Part shown: in pieces, positions 11,800 to 23,801 of the stretch
How the letters are laid out: each line of letters opens with the position of its first letter
Numbering within the stretch: position 1 is the first letter of the stretch
From: Isoetes taiwanensis
Lineage: Eukaryota > Streptophyta > Lycopodiopsida > Isoetales > Isoetaceae
Direction: 5' to 3'
NCBI GenBank assembly: GCA_021234155.1
Contig: JAJEKV010000033.1
Coordinates: 10,614,163-10,678,162 of the forward strand
DNA: 64,000 nt
Notes under the pieces: generated by a model
The model's input: the letters and a program-made list of their open reading frames with translations, nothing else
Databases searched by the model: none
Told to the model about the DNA's origin: nothing
Program-made: the position numbers and the translations under genes

Positions 11800-12212
11800 T
11801 GCGTGCTCTTCAAGGGATCCGCTATACACCAAAATGTCGCCAAAGAATACAATCACAAAGGTGTCTAAAACTCCCCGAAGATGTCGTTCATGAGCCTCAT
11901 GAACGTCGGCGGGGGCATTCGATAAGCGAAAAGGCATTACCGTGAACTCATAGTGCCCATACCGCAGCGTTGCTCAAGGCGGTCTTATGGATATCTTCCT
12001 CCTTTATCCGGATCTGATGATAACCACGACCTTAAGTCGATTTTGAGAAGATCCTTGCTCCTTGAAGCTGATCCATCAAGTCGCCCCGATCTTGGAAGCG
12101 CATACTTGTTCTTAATGGTGTGCTTATTCAACTGTCTATAGTCTATGCACATCCTCAAACTACCATCCTTCTTCTTAACGAAGAGAATGGGCGCCCAAAT
12201 GGCGGTAGACAC
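11800..12212 (-). pseudogene. Reverse transcriptase relic of the chromovirus
   Basis: The start of the Ty3/gypsy RT domain is clear: '[20 protein letters not shown]', then '[15 protein letters not shown]' and, after a frame change, 'KIDLRS'. Further left, in another frame, the palm motif reads '[10 protein letters not shown]' at about 11831-11860, where this family normally has an Asp-Asp pair. One catalytic Asp is therefore replaced by Gly. Several frameshifts separate these blocks, so no continuous RT is possible. Confidence 0.8.
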
Positions 12213-13930
12213 TAGGTCTAATGAAACCTAGGTCGAGCAGCTCCACAGAATCGCTTCTTCACTCCGTCGGCTCCTGCGTTGTCATTCTATATGGAGCCTT
12301 GCTTGTCGGCTTTGTTCCGGTTCGAGTGCTATCTCGCTTTTCGACCCCTATAAGGAGGAAGCTGCTTGATCTCATGCGAAAGAGATCATGGAACTCGTGA
12401 TCAGCTTAGCTATTTGCCCGGCAACTGTCGAGCACCTTGTCTTCTTTGCTTTCTTGATTCGGCTCACTAATCTCAAGCTTGAAGATGTATGCCACCTGCT
12501 CACTCTTGATGCACTTGAGCAAATTTGTTTAGAAGACATACCTTTGCATGATGGGGACAACTTCTTTACCGCGGATCTCAATGATCTTGCCGCCGGTGTT
12601 GGGAAGGTCACCTTCCGCTTTCCACAATCGATAATGGCCCTGGCCTAAAGGTACTCCATACCTATGATCAAGTCAGTATTTGCCAATGCCCATTACCTCT
12701 GCCCCCATCCGGATTTTAATCCACGGCAAGTCGATGAAGTTGATTCTCTTACCCGCCCGCCGCCTTCTTTGCTCCACTTGCTAAGACAACGGGCCTTGGC
12801 TTTGACTTTAGTGGTTTCAACTTCAACATTTGAACCATTCAGGGGGATGCAAAGTTATGGCTACTTCACGAGTCTATCAAGACTATGAAGGACTTGGTCT
12901 TGGCCTTCCCCTTGTGGAAATTACTTTATATTGGCTCTCTGCTTGCTCTCGTATCTATTGCGGCAAAGATATGACACTCACCACAATGTAGTCGGGGGCT
13001 TCCTCGCCGTCGTCGTCGGGACAGGGGTGTCCCAATCTCCCAACTCGCTAGCCGCTGCACTCATGGCGTATGGGCGGGTTCGTCCCTGTGGCTTTGGCTG
13101 GAAGCTTTTGAAGCAAAGCCGCTTTTCTATGCACTCCTGTCTCTTTTCCTTGGGCATGGCTCGCAAAAAGGATCGCACTGCTTTGGAGTAGTTTGACCCT
13201 TCCTGCTTATCTTTGAAGGACACCTGCTTCTTCCCCTGCTGCTTTCCCTGATTGCTACTATGTGGGGCTCTAGCTGGTCCTGGGCTGGCTGTCCTCGGGC
13301 TAAAACTGCATGTTGCCTTGCCTTTGTCACGATAATCTGCTGCGCCTCCGCCCGCTATTCGAGGTCCGTTCCTTGCAAGCTTATTGCCTTGGACTCCGCT
13401 TCCGATCTTGTTCTAGGGTTTATTGCCCTTACAGCTTGCGGATCTCCTCATTCGGACCTTCAATGTAGCTTTCTCTGCATGCTTCTCACCTAACTTTGGG
13501 ACATCTGACCTCTTGACCTCATGAATTCCTACGTATATTTACGATTTGTCTTGTTGCCTTGCAAGCGCAACATGAGTTTTAGAACTGCTCTTTCGGGTTT
13601 CTTTGTTGCATCATGCTAGACTTGTGCTCTCTTGGAGCGTAATGGCGCTTTTGAAGGCTTTAGCAAACTTCGAACACCGCAAGCATCCACGCTCTCCGTG
13701 GCGGCTACGGCGGCGGTTGGCGTTACCACCGAACCTGCTCCTGCTTGCGCGGCTAGCAAAGCCTTTATCTGCTCCAGGTCTGTCCTCATCTGGGATAATT
13801 CCTCTTCTGGGGTCATGGGTCCAAATTCTTCAAGCAGGTTCCTTGCCGGACGTGGCCTGGGCGGACTCTGTTCTTCCATGAGTTCTCGCCTGTGTCGTTC
13901 CCCTGAGCTTAGGCTTCTAGCTGCACACAC
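12213..13930 (-). pseudogene. gag-protease region of the chromovirus, degraded
   Basis: The frame ending at 13616 (start about 13879, 'MEEQSPPRPRPARNLLEEFG') looks like a gag N-terminus. It is proline-rich and then has a predicted helix with heptad-like spacing ('EELSQMRTDLEQIKALLAAQ'). From 13600 down to 12213 no frame stays open for long. The region should hold the gag body, zinc knuckle and protease by position, but I cannot read an intact protease motif. Confidence 0.6.
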
Positions 13931-15945
13931 AAGTAGTCCATAGCTATATGGTTAGTTTTACTTGTTCTCTGCATTATTTATGTTTGTTGGTATAGTTGGG
14001 GACACAAAATACATCCACAAAACATTTATAGTGCCAAAGAAATTATATTCATATTTTATAATATGCTAATACAAAATTAAAACTTCCGGGATCAAGATTG
14101 CTAACTATTCTTGATGCTGCTGGTAGGATGGGTTATCCTCTAGGAACTTTTTCACTTGGGCTGTTCCCACTGAATGACCCAAGTTCCTCAGGACGTTGGC
14201 TGAAGATCCGCCCTGCAAGGCTCTCGCCAAGTCTTCTTCTCTGCGGTCGGAGGTATAAGGCTGCGGTCCTTGCCCGATCTTCCTTGCCGCTCAGAAGGTA
14301 TGGCGAAGTCGAAGACATCGAGTGCTCTTGCTCTCTTTACCGGGATGGCATACTTTCGGTGTTGAGGGGTAAGCAGCGCATGCTGGCCAACTCGAGTGCG
14401 ATTAGCATTGATACTCCTTCTTAAGCCTGCGGGGGTGAATTTGCGGTGAATTACCGCTATTCTTCCATCCATCGGGAGGTAATAGTAATAAGCGACACAT
14501 GCGTTGCGAGAGGGGTCCCTCGCCACTTTCGGTATCCAGCTGCGTGCCGCTTGCAAAGTCATCAACCTCCACCGTGGTGAGCTCCTGTAGTCTCCATTGT
14601 TGAAGCCCTCGAGGTCGAATTAGCCTCTCCTCTCCCCGGGAGGTGTTGGAAGGGCTTGCCGTTAGGATGTTCGAGGTCGTGGCGATCCCCATCCGTTCCT
14701 CAGAGCAAGGAACTCTTCTTCTGTCGGTAGCTTGTTCTCGGCCTCGTGCGCCTCTATAATGCGATCTTCTTTGTGAAGCTTGAATGCCGGAGGTAGACTC
14801 TCCCGTGTAAAGTGTCGGCTTCCCTTACTTGGAGGGGAAGTCGGATGCTCCTCGGACGATGAAGTCGTCTAAGTCCGTTCTTAGGAGTTGGTGCAGCAAC
14901 TCTTCGTCGGTACTCCCTTTCCCCTGCACTTTCAGGAAGGTTTTGGATGTAAGCTTAGAAGCGAGAAACTCGCCTTCAACAATAATGGGGGCTAGGCTTG
15001 TAATGCCTAACCAAAGGGCTAGCGACTGAGAGTTTGCGGTTTCTCTCGAAGTTTTGCCACTCCTGCTCTCTGCTTGTCGCTCCTCCATTTGGGTCGAGCT
15101 CGACATAGTCTTCCTCCTCCTCGATTCTGTTATGCGAGTCCTCCTCTTCTTTTCCTTCTGCTTGTTCATTTCATCTGCGTAAGGAGCCGTTGTTCCTGCT
15201 GCTATGGCTAATGGGTCTATGTCCAAGGGGGAATGGAGGTTCCCCACGGTGTTCGACGCGGTGGGTGAGAAAGATTGCCAAGGCGGTGTTGAAAAGAAGT
15301 ACTTGGTCCTATTGTGAGTTAGGACCATTGGCTCGAGTGTGTTGGCTAGCGCTTTGTTTGTCGGTACTTGGCAATGTTTGGAACATCACCTAATCTTTGT
15401 TTTGCGGGGATTGCCTAGGAACAAAGTAGCCTATGCAAGGGGAGTTGCACTAGTCTTTGGTTCTACCCTAGCTTGGAACTCGGACAAGACTTCTGGCAAA
15501 TTTGGGGGTTGCGTGCAAGGTTGCTTGGACATCTACCTCCTTCCCGAAGATATGGAAGATTTGGTCGACGTCAGCCTCGGCGAAGCATGATACCGGTTGT
15601 GGCTGTACCATCTGCGAAAATCCGAGGTTGCCATTGGTTAATTGCAGAAGAGGGTAACAAACGGTTGCAAGAGCGCCTCAGGGAGTTGAGAAATCGGCTA
15701 GAAGGGCAGGAGCAGATTTGTAGGGTGCTATTTGAGAAATGAGGGGCTATTTATAGAAAAGGGGGAAGCCCTAATTTTTGGGTGACTTGGAAAATTCCTA
15801 GGGTTGGGTAATTCTAGTCTATCTGAGGTCAAAATGGGAATTTGAAGACTAGATGAGATGTTTGAACATGGCTAAATTACCTAAAAGATGCTATACAACA
15901 GGTTGAGGATGATCTGGACAAGTCCTGGTGAAGAAATAGTAGGAG

Positions 15946-16012
15946 GTCTCACAGCTTGCGCCTCGCTCAAAAACTAAAGTTTAGTTCTTCGACCAGGCGC
16001 GAGCTGTGAGAC
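15946..16012 (-). repeat. Leader hairpin repeat 1
   Basis: This is a near-perfect palindrome of about 67 nt. The outer arms gtctcacagc and gctgtgagac pair, and the centre aactaaagtttagtt is itself palindromic. It is one of four related copies in the leader. Confidence 0.8.
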
Positions 16013-16144
16013 ATCAGTCTCGTTTGGGTCAAAAGGTGTCCAATTTGGGTAAACTAAGGGTGCAAGAATGATGGGCTCATCAAATCAGACAGAACGGACC
16101 CCTTATTTGGTCGATTTGGAGCTGTTTTGGTCAAGTTTATAGAG

Positions 16145-16213
16145 GTCTCACGGCTTTGCGCCGCTTCAAAACTAAAATTTAGTTTTCGCGACCTGTAGCC
16201 GTATTTGTGAGAC
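16145..16213 (-). repeat. Leader hairpin repeat 2
   Basis: Second copy of the leader palindrome. It starts gtctcacggc, has aactaaaatttagtt in the centre and ends gtgagac. The right arm is partly degraded. Confidence 0.75.
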
Positions 16214-17832
16214 ATCACGTTTTTCGGTCTGCAAATGTCCTATTTTACTGAAATAAAAGCTAAAACTTACTAACTTGCCCTAATTAATCCAGTTCATGCA
16301 ATCAAAGTACACAAAATTGCTCTATATTACAAAATTTTTAATTATTTACAAAAAAGGTTCTAAGGGCGTTCTCCCTTTATGCGGGTCGCAAGACTCATGT
16401 CCTGTCGCATGAGGGTTACCCGCTTGGCGTGAACAGTGCAAGCTGTTGAATCTTCGAAGTGTTGCACTATTTTTGCTTCGCCGCTTCTGCATTACCCGGC
16501 CGGGGCCTCGTCGCGTGACCACGAAGTCCGTTTCGTAGGCTGCATCACTTCTCGAACTAATCGAGCAAAGGGGGCGCGGGGGGATTAGAAGACCGTAGGC
16601 ATTTGGAAGTGCCTAATCTCCCTTAGCTCTCCTCTCCACCTCCTTCCTGTCAATCTTCTTCTTGGGTGGTGGCTTGGGAACCTTGGGCCCGGTGGTAGCG
16701 GCTTTAAGGTCTGCTCCGCTTCCCGTTGGTCGCCCTCCCTCGATGATCCTAACCCTGTTTTCTTCATAGTACTTCTTTGTAGGCCTCCCATTTCTTCATA
16801 TAAGCCTCGTGCTCCCTCATCTTTCTTCATTATATCTTTACTCTGTCGGTGGCGTAAGCTTCCGCAGGCGGTAGGTAATTTATTTCTTCCTATCCCCCGG
16901 GTACTTGCCAGGGGGCTTACGCATGATTTTCTTTGGGGTTGCTTTCGGTCTTGGCTGCTTTCGGGTACTACTGATTGCGTCACAGGGGTTTTAGAAGAGC
17001 TTCCACCTCCACCATTGGGGTTGAAGTCCCGTCGGAAAAGTCGTCGGAGGAGTTAGGAGGTTAAATCGAAACAGCTCACGATGGCGATCTTGGGGTTAGG
17101 CCTCTTCCTTGGCGGGGCGTCCTTGGCTTCCTTGTCTTTGTCCACGAACTTCCCCTTAGCCCTCTTTTTCTCTTCTGCGCCTTGTGTTCCTCCTCCTCCC
17201 TCTTCCTCTTTTTGTCTTCCTTCTTCTTCTCCGGCGTTTCATATTTTCTAATGAACCTGCGAGATCTGCTTCCTCCGTGGCTCCGGACACATCGCTTTGC
17301 TCTTAGTGCTCGAGGATCTCAGGTGGCTGCATCGAGTGATCTTACGCTCTTTCTGCTGCGGATCTCCGCTCTATTTCTTCATATACCTCCCTTGTCTCCT
17401 CGTCCATGGAGGTTGGTGATGTTGCCGCGTCTGCTCCACCTGCTGGTTGAAGGCGTCAATCGGTCGGGCGTGTCTGTTCTTACGAGGCGTCTCCCTCGTT
17501 CGCCGAGCGACCCCCCTCTCATGAGCCTCTCATGAAGCATCTGCCGAATGATCTCAGCCTCGGTTATTTGGTGGTTTCGCTGAGGCGGCGCTTCTGGCGG
17601 TCTGTTTGGTTCGGGCCATGCTTTTCTACGGATCGTCGATGGGATACAAGCGCTAAAGATCGCCTAAGTCCTAAGGGGCCGGATTTCTAGGACTGTGACG
17701 TGGAAATGAGGGGGGTCTACATCTATTTATAGCTTGGGAAGTTTTAGGTCAAAATTCAAGTTGCTCTATTTAACATGCTAAGGCACCTACTTATTTAAAA
17801 TTTACACTTGTTTGGACTTTTTCTACCTATTG

Positions 17833-17896
17833 GTCTCCACGACTTAGCCTCGCTCAAAAACTAAAGTTTAGTTTTTAGACCGGTATTTGTGAGATC
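17833..17896 (-). repeat. Leader hairpin repeat 3
   Basis: Third copy, the most diverged: gtctccacg, then cgctcaaaaactaaagttta, then tttgtgagatc. The central palindrome is preserved while the outer arms have lost several pairs. Confidence 0.7.
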
Positions 17897-18018
17897 TCAT
17901 ACATTTCTAGGTTATTTACGTAATTAAAACATGCTATTCTAATTATTTCCTATCTTAGAACTAGCCTTACCACATTACTTTTCTCAAATTCATCATGTTT
18001 TGGTGATCTTGGCTCGAT

Positions 18019-18083
18019 GTCTCACAGCTTGCGCCTCGCTTCAAAACTAAAATTTAGTTCTGCGACCGGTAGCGGTGTGAGAC
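18019..18083 (-). repeat. Leader hairpin repeat 4
   Basis: Fourth copy, with gtctcacagcttgcgcctcg on the left, aactaaaatttagtt in the centre and gtgtgagac on the right. It lies about 180 bp from the primer-binding site. Confidence 0.75.
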
Positions 18084-18266
18084 CACCTCACTTGGAAAAT
18101 TTTGGGCTTATTCTTTTTAGTCTTATCAAATTCCAATTCGGCTTAATTGTTACTAGCTTAGCATAACTACAAAATGAGAAAAAATTTCCCCTTTTCGAGG
18201 CTTGAGGATCCTATCAAGTTAGTACTACTGGGAGCATGGCGGTGCTTTGCTCTTGGTCTCCAAGAA

Positions 18267-18281
18267 CATTGCTCGATACCC
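18267..18281 (-). promoter_or_regulatory. Primer-binding site (initiator Met tRNA type)
   Basis: On the minus strand the bases just inside the 5' LTR read gggtatcgagcaatg. This matches the usual plant site TGGTATCAGAGC apart from the first base and one missing base. Its position two to three bases from the LTR end supports the call. Confidence 0.75.
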
Positions 18282-18283
18282 TT

Positions 18284-19849
18284 TGTGGCGTCCCCTACTG
18301 CATATACGATTGCTCTCACCGCATACAAACAGGAGTTCTCCCCATACCAGCTCCACACCGTCTGGGGGGCCCTCCACATATCCCGCACAGTAGCGAGTCC
18401 GGTGGGAAGAGTGAAGGTGTCATTTCCTGTCTCCCCTCGGGGCCTACCTAGCTGCGGAAGCGTAAACATACATGTCGATTATACAACATAATCCTCCATC
18501 CACCCGGAAGGTGGTGCATCAACATCTGCATAGACAATGGTCAGCATCATACATAAGGAAACTCTACCCAAGGCTCAGACTCGAAGGGATGACTGACGGC
18601 TTGGGTCTCCAGAGTTCATTGCAGACAGAATTCATGGCAATGGATTTGGGCTGGCATAAGAACATGGCATAGGGTTGTCCACTCCATCCGCCCCTCCCCG
18701 TGCACACTTTGCGAGTAGGTGAAAAGTGTCGGGGACTGGCCTTGTAGCCAGCCCGGGATGCATAGCCGAAGGGGCTATTCTCGGTCTCATCCTCCCGGTT
18801 CGATGGGGCAGGAAGGGATCACTCCCTCCGAGAGATCCGCATGCGACTTCGAGGTGACTAGAGGGCCCTTGCCCGTGACCGTGAACCCACTGGAAAGTGT
18901 ACACCACTTCACGGGTGTCGAGTCCATGCCTTACCCAAGACTTTCGGTGGTAAGCCATTAGACCTAGTCACAATGATCCCTGGTAGGCCTTACACACCAG
19001 AGGGATCGTTCAAGGGTCAGGACATGAACCTCCTTCTTAGCCAGTCTGGCCCCTTCACCCACAACCAGGTGGGGTTCTTGTACACAGGCCGAAATTACAG
19101 TGTGCTAGAGAGGCTACTCTAGGAGCATCAACTACAAAGCCTTAGGGCCTCTACCCCCCTTCCCAATGCAAGGAGTTCACAGAGATACATCATCCATATA
19201 CATCACAGAAGAACTAAAGAACTAGATCTAATCTATCTCATAGAGTTAGGTTCTTTAGTTAGTGTCTAAGATCTAAAGACCTAGATAGCTGCTATGGGCA
19301 ATTTAATAGTCTAAACTTCATTTGGTTCCATGACTAGAAGACGGTCTAAGCTATTAAATTGACCAAATACCTGATCCTTGGGTGGCTCCTCCTCGACCGA
19401 GTTCAACCATTACGCTAAGCTGATCGAATTCGGGAAACCGATGGCATAATTCGTTTGGGGCGCGTCACGGGGAGGCGGTTTTGGCTCTGGGGCAGCCAAA
19501 GCGAGTTCTAAAACCCTAAGGACAAAACTAACAAGTTAGGGTTTCCCTACCCTAAATAGACATGGGGTTTAGGCTAGGGTTTCCAATTACCCATTTTAGC
19601 ATGTGGGATAATTGGAAGGCCCCACTTGCCTTTAATGGCTAGGTGGCAAAATATGCCTACATGGAAAGGTGTGCTCACATTAATGTGCACATGTGCGCAT
19701 TAATTAACATGTGAACATACCTAGCAAGTTGCCCCTAGGGCTACTTACCTGGCTATCCGTCGGCGTACACGTCGGTCGGAGTGGCGTGTACGCGTGACGA
19801 GGCAGTACAGTATACGTCCTGGGACCGTATACTATGCTGGAACGTCACA
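18284..19849 (-). repeat. 5' LTR of the chromovirus
   Basis: This is the right copy of the LTR pair, 1566 bp. Its ends are tgtggcgtcccc and gaacgtcaca, which form a short terminal inverted repeat. The right flank is acatt. Long runs are identical to the 3' LTR, with clustered small differences at about 18660-18950 and 19380-19520. Confidence 0.9.
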
Positions 19850-20003
19850 ACATTGTTGATAACTTATCTGTCCTGACCCGTATGCTGGCCATTGTGGCAT
19901 GTGTTTCTTTGTGCATTATTGCTAGCCTAGATAGCTAGTATATGAATTGAGCATAAAGACTCTTACAAGCCTTCTTAAGATATCTTATTATCTTATTATC
20001 TTA

Positions 20004-20511
20004 TTAAAAAAATTTTTAATATACCAATCAACACACAAGTACTATTAACATTATTAACACAAACCATTGCATTTAACACATTTAAATTAAAATCCCCCTT
20101 AAACCCCCTTTGGTTTGGGTGCATATTCACACGGGGGGTTACTCCGGGCAACGAGAGCTGTCGGATGGGCATATTTGCCCTTTATTCCTCGATCTGGACC
20201 GTACATAGCGATCCTCGTTTGTGGGGTATGCCTGTACAAGTTTTTGTATACTGTATACTAAGGTTTGCAAAATACTATAAAGTTTGAGAGAATGTACTCA
20301 ATGGTGTTAATTTTATACATGTATTGTAGATATATTTTGGGGCTCTCACGCCCCTACGTAACCCCCGCAGTGTGAATATGCACCCAAACCAAAGGGGTTT
20401 AAGGGGATTTTAATTTAAATGTGTTAAATGCAATGGTTTGTGTTAATAATGTTAATAGTACTTGTGTGTTGATTGGTATATTAAAAAATTTTTTGGGCCC
20501 TTCGGGCCCTA
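20004..20511. mobile_element. Foldback/MITE-like element, copy 1
   Basis: Two arms of about 155 bp (20004-20156 and about 20352-20497) are inverted copies of each other. They share taccaatcaacacacaag, tttaacacatttaaatt, cttaaacccc and tggtttgggtgcatattcac. They enclose about 195 bp of unique core. The right arm ends with the hairpin word gggcccttcgggccct. A second full copy lies at 50552-51064. The element encodes no protein. TIR elements with arms this long can fold into one hairpin; the superfamily is unknown. Confidence 0.85.
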
Positions 20512-22735
20512 AAAAGGGGAATTTTTTTTAGGTTTTTTTGAAACATGTTTTTCGGGTTTTTTATAGAATATTCTATGAATCGACTGGACTTAATGCTTGG
20601 GTTCCTGTCTGGTCTACAAACACAATACCCTATTGCGGTTTTACTCACAAAGCACAGATAAGACTCTCTTTGCAGGGTAAGAATGGCACGGTTGTATCTT
20701 TCTCCAGTTCAACATTTCACTTCAAATATCACAATGAATCCAATTTATAACATGGCACAGTTTAATGCAAAGTAAGAAAAATTCTTTCTGTGAGGCAATA
20801 AATTGTTTCCACCTTTAAGGAGGGTATTAGAGTAGCTAATTACCTGCAACCCAATCATCACAGTGATAGAATATGCGCAGTTCTTGGTTCTCAACTTTAA
20901 TTGAGGGAAATCACAAAATGATGGCAAGTTCCATACCAAGAAAGAGAACATACAAAGAGTTGAGCAATATTGCGCAAACTATGCTCTGAAAGGTTATTTT
21001 CTAACTTCCACATATATGCTTTGAAATTCATGTGCTTTATATCATTCCTTCCTGTTACACTCGTATTATTTGGCTTATTAGCAAATATTTGATGGCATTG
21101 GGGTGACCATTGGCTGCGCACTTAAGCTCATAAACCAAGTCACGACCAGATATTTGTAAAACATGCAAAACCAGATATTTAGCAGCATGCACAACCAGAT
21201 AACCTACATGGCAACCCTTGTTACATGCCAAGCTGGAACTCCCTGGTCAACTTATCATGTACCAAAGTAGAGGGGGTACTGATACCATGAAGGCTACGGT
21301 GGCAGCCACATAGGTTGCAAATTGGCCATTTAAGGATGCATGCAATATTTAGAGCAACGACAATTTTTTTCAGTTAAACAAGCATGGAATTTAAATCCAA
21401 CAAGATTGATAATATAATTATAGTTTCTGCGACCAAAGATATAAGAAGCAGAATTTAATTTTCTGCAACCAAACATTAAGAAGCAGAATTTAATGTTGAA
21501 GACTTGAATACTTATAAAATTAGTCGATAGACTGCATTTGCCACTGGATTGAAATCAATCATGGAGCAAATGATGCAGTAAAAAAAATGTGATGCGTTAA
21601 TTTGAACATAGTTACAATACAAGACATTGATGACAACGTCAGAAAGAATGAATCTAACCTGTAAGATGTTCTTGGGCAACAATTGTATCCACTTGATCAA
21701 TAGCAACTGTTGCCACATTCATTAGCATTTCCAACTCCTGATTATACAAGTACAGAATTGCAATGCAACAGGCTTTTCTTTGAAAACGAACGTAGATGCA
21801 TGCTAAAATAACTTGCCTGTACTGCATTGATTGGCATCCATTAGTCTAGTTTAAAATTATGATTTGAAGCTAAGCACTTGTGATGATGCTCCCATCTGCT
21901 TGTGCATGAACGTACCTAATAACATATCCTCAATATATTGAAAGACCTTATGCTTAGCACTGCTTACAGCACAAGCATCATGTTATGAAACTTACATGTG
22001 AATCCTGCTGGAAAATCTTGGTCTGGTGATTCTTGCCTAGGAACAAGCTGCAAGAGCACATCAGCATTGTCAAATGGATCAAAGATGACTTCATACCAGA
22101 AACCTGGTTTAAAGAACTTCAACTTGATGAACACGAATTACAGCATCAAACAAAACTACAAAGAATTCATGAACTAAAGTTGCAAAAATTATTACCATCA
22201 AGAAAAAGGGAATGGAGGATTACCTTTAAGGCTGCTGCCACTGATCTATGTGAGAGGCATCAATCCTTGCAGAAAAAACTTTGTCAGCTGGAGTTAGCTG
22301 GAGTTAGCATGACGGCAACTATGGTATGGTCTACTGCAATAAAAACTGTCCAGATGAAGCAGCTATCATGAATATAACCGTGCAGCTGTGAGGTAAATGC
22401 CTACGAATCCTCTGCATCTACTCCGACGAATCCTCTGCATCTGATGCAGCATATGGCCTCTTGTATAAAAAATACGACTTTGAAGCAGCGTTCTGTGCAA
22501 AGCAACAACAAAGCAACAACAACAAAGCAAACCACCAGACCAGACCAGACCCATTTCCCTCTGCCGGATTTTTGCTTTTCATGGGGCTCTTGGAACCATT
22601 CAAAGAACCATAACACCCAGGCTGTGCAACAAGGTAAGAAAATAGGCTTAGCTGATCCGACATGATCCATGCCCTACCCTGTCGAATATGGCAGAGGGCC
22701 AGATACGGCATGGGCAGAACAAAACCCTAAGTTGA
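20512..22735. other. Spacer with unassigned open frames
   Basis: No gene is recognised. A plus-strand frame at 22033-22371 and a minus-strand frame at 22418-22711 (with a hydrophobic stretch rich in Leu and Cys) are open, but neither has a family signature. The minus-strand sequence just left of 22740 reads like a gene start, with the word tagggtttt. The same arrangement recurs beside the related repeat at 53208-53427. Confidence 0.35.
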
Positions 22736-22739
22736 AGGG

Positions 22740-22987
22740 TCTCGAGCCTTGCATGTAAAGAAAGAAAAAATACTTTTTGTTAACAGAACCTTTTATTATA
22801 AAAAATATATATCAAAATTTATGGATTCAACCATTGGAAAGTGTCACGAAAATTAAAGTGAGCGTATGTGCACTCTAGATGTACCAATTAGTACGTCTCA
22901 TGGAATACTATCATCAAATCATATAAAAACCTTAGGAAAAAAAGTACAAAAATACAAAAACAACCCCCTGTTATAATGCTACATATG
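22740..22987. repeat. Dispersed repeat, copy 1 of 2
   Basis: About 230 bp here match 53208-53427. Shared words include ctcgag, accattgga, gcactctagatgtac, attagtac and, at the right end, aaccccctgttataatgcta. Similarity stops abruptly after catat in both copies, which suggests an element terminus. It could be the terminal repeat of a gene-capturing DNA transposon, but I do not see an opposite end here. Confidence 0.65.
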
Positions 22988-23801
22988 GTGGAACATAGAG
23001 TTCTTTGCCCAGGATTGAACCATTGGATGTGGCCTAGTTCAGGGAACTTTTAAGAATAGAGGCTAGCTTGATAACCGTATCATAGAAGGGTATACTGCTA
23101 GTACTTTGTTGGAGTAGCATGTGGATTCTATGAGGTTGGAATAGAAGGAGCATGAGTGTTGTGATCTCTTTTGCTATGGGTCTAATTATGGTATTGCATG
23201 GAAGTTGTGGCTGCTTATATGCTAAGGGAGTTTCGTATTCTGCTTTGCAATTTGGCCATATGATGCTGTCACTTGGTTATGGAATATCTTGGTATGAGCC
23301 CTATTGTATTGCGTTGTTCTGTGGTTGTCTTTGAAAGTGAGATGCATGGGGATTGTATGATATCTCGTATTGGACCAGTCTGCAAGGTTATTGATGATAT
23401 CTATCTTGTAAATTCGTGATGGATGATGTTGCATCTTGCATTGCAAACGGACCACCTTCGGAGGAGTGGAATGGCCGTGAGACTCCGCATCCCTGCCAGA
23501 TGGCTAGAATAATAAGACACAGTTCAATCTCGTGTTTAGAGATCAACAGATACACTTCTGACTGATATAAACATTTCTTGAACACTCTTTGATTAATTGT
23601 TGGATGCTCTTGTACAATAGTCACAGAAAACATGGCCCCTCTTGGCATTGAAATAAGCAGTCTCCAAGGGAGACTTGTCAGACAAATATGCTTTGCCATA
23701 AATTAACATTAGGTTGGTGATATCCTTCATCCTTCCCCGCCAGTCTATTCGGGGAAAAATGGAACGTTTACCCAAAATTTTGCATGTACAAGATTACTAT
23801 A
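22988..23801. other. Spacer, nothing recognised
   Basis: No coding or RNA feature can be supported between the dispersed repeat and the next LTR-like sequence. Short frames on both strands lack domains. Confidence 0.4.

Larger units (their letters stand above)
13931..18266 (-). other. Very long 5' leader of the chromovirus with decayed ORFs
   Basis: Between the primer-binding site and the gag start lie about 4.3 kb, much longer than an ordinary leader. Minus-strand open stretches at 14188-14565, 14825-15328 and 16585-16983 show biased composition; for instance a basic run 'KEKKRRTRITESRRRK' lies near 15100-15150. None matches a family I know. The region also carries four palindromic hairpin repeats. 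It may be a decayed extra gene or a nested insertion; I see no clean boundaries for the latter. Confidence 0.5.
7073..19849 (-). mobile_element. Ty3/gypsy chromovirus (chromodomain LTR retrotransposon)
   Basis: This is a complete-looking LTR retrotransposon of 12,777 bp on the minus strand. It has LTRs of about 1.56 kb (7073-8629 and 18284-19849), a tRNA-iMet-type primer-binding site inside the right LTR and a polypurine tract beside the left LTR. Reading leftwards the order is gag (about 13.9 kb), reverse transcriptase (12.2-11.8 kb), RNase H (11.4-11.1 kb), integrase and chromodomain (11.1-9.5 kb). RT before integrase is the Ty3/gypsy order, and the C-terminal chromodomain places it among chromoviruses. 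The LTRs begin TGTG and end CACA. The flanks gcatt and acatt match at four of five bases. Most coding regions carry frameshifts, so the copy is non-autonomous unless these are assembly errors. Confidence 0.92.

Noticed and set aside
11226-14424. Plus-strand open frames of 80-120 codons through the chromovirus
   Set aside because: They lie antisense to degraded pol and gag and follow GC-rich codon shadows. None has a domain.
16585-16983. 132-codon minus-strand frame in the chromovirus leader as a real gene
   Set aside because: The composition is basic and low in complexity with no recognisable domain. Kept only as part of the leader description.
20490-20511. gggcccttcgggccct hairpin as a Helitron 3' end
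   Set aside because: No CTRR end follows the hairpin, and the same word occurs at the end of long inverted arms, which fits a TIR/foldback element.
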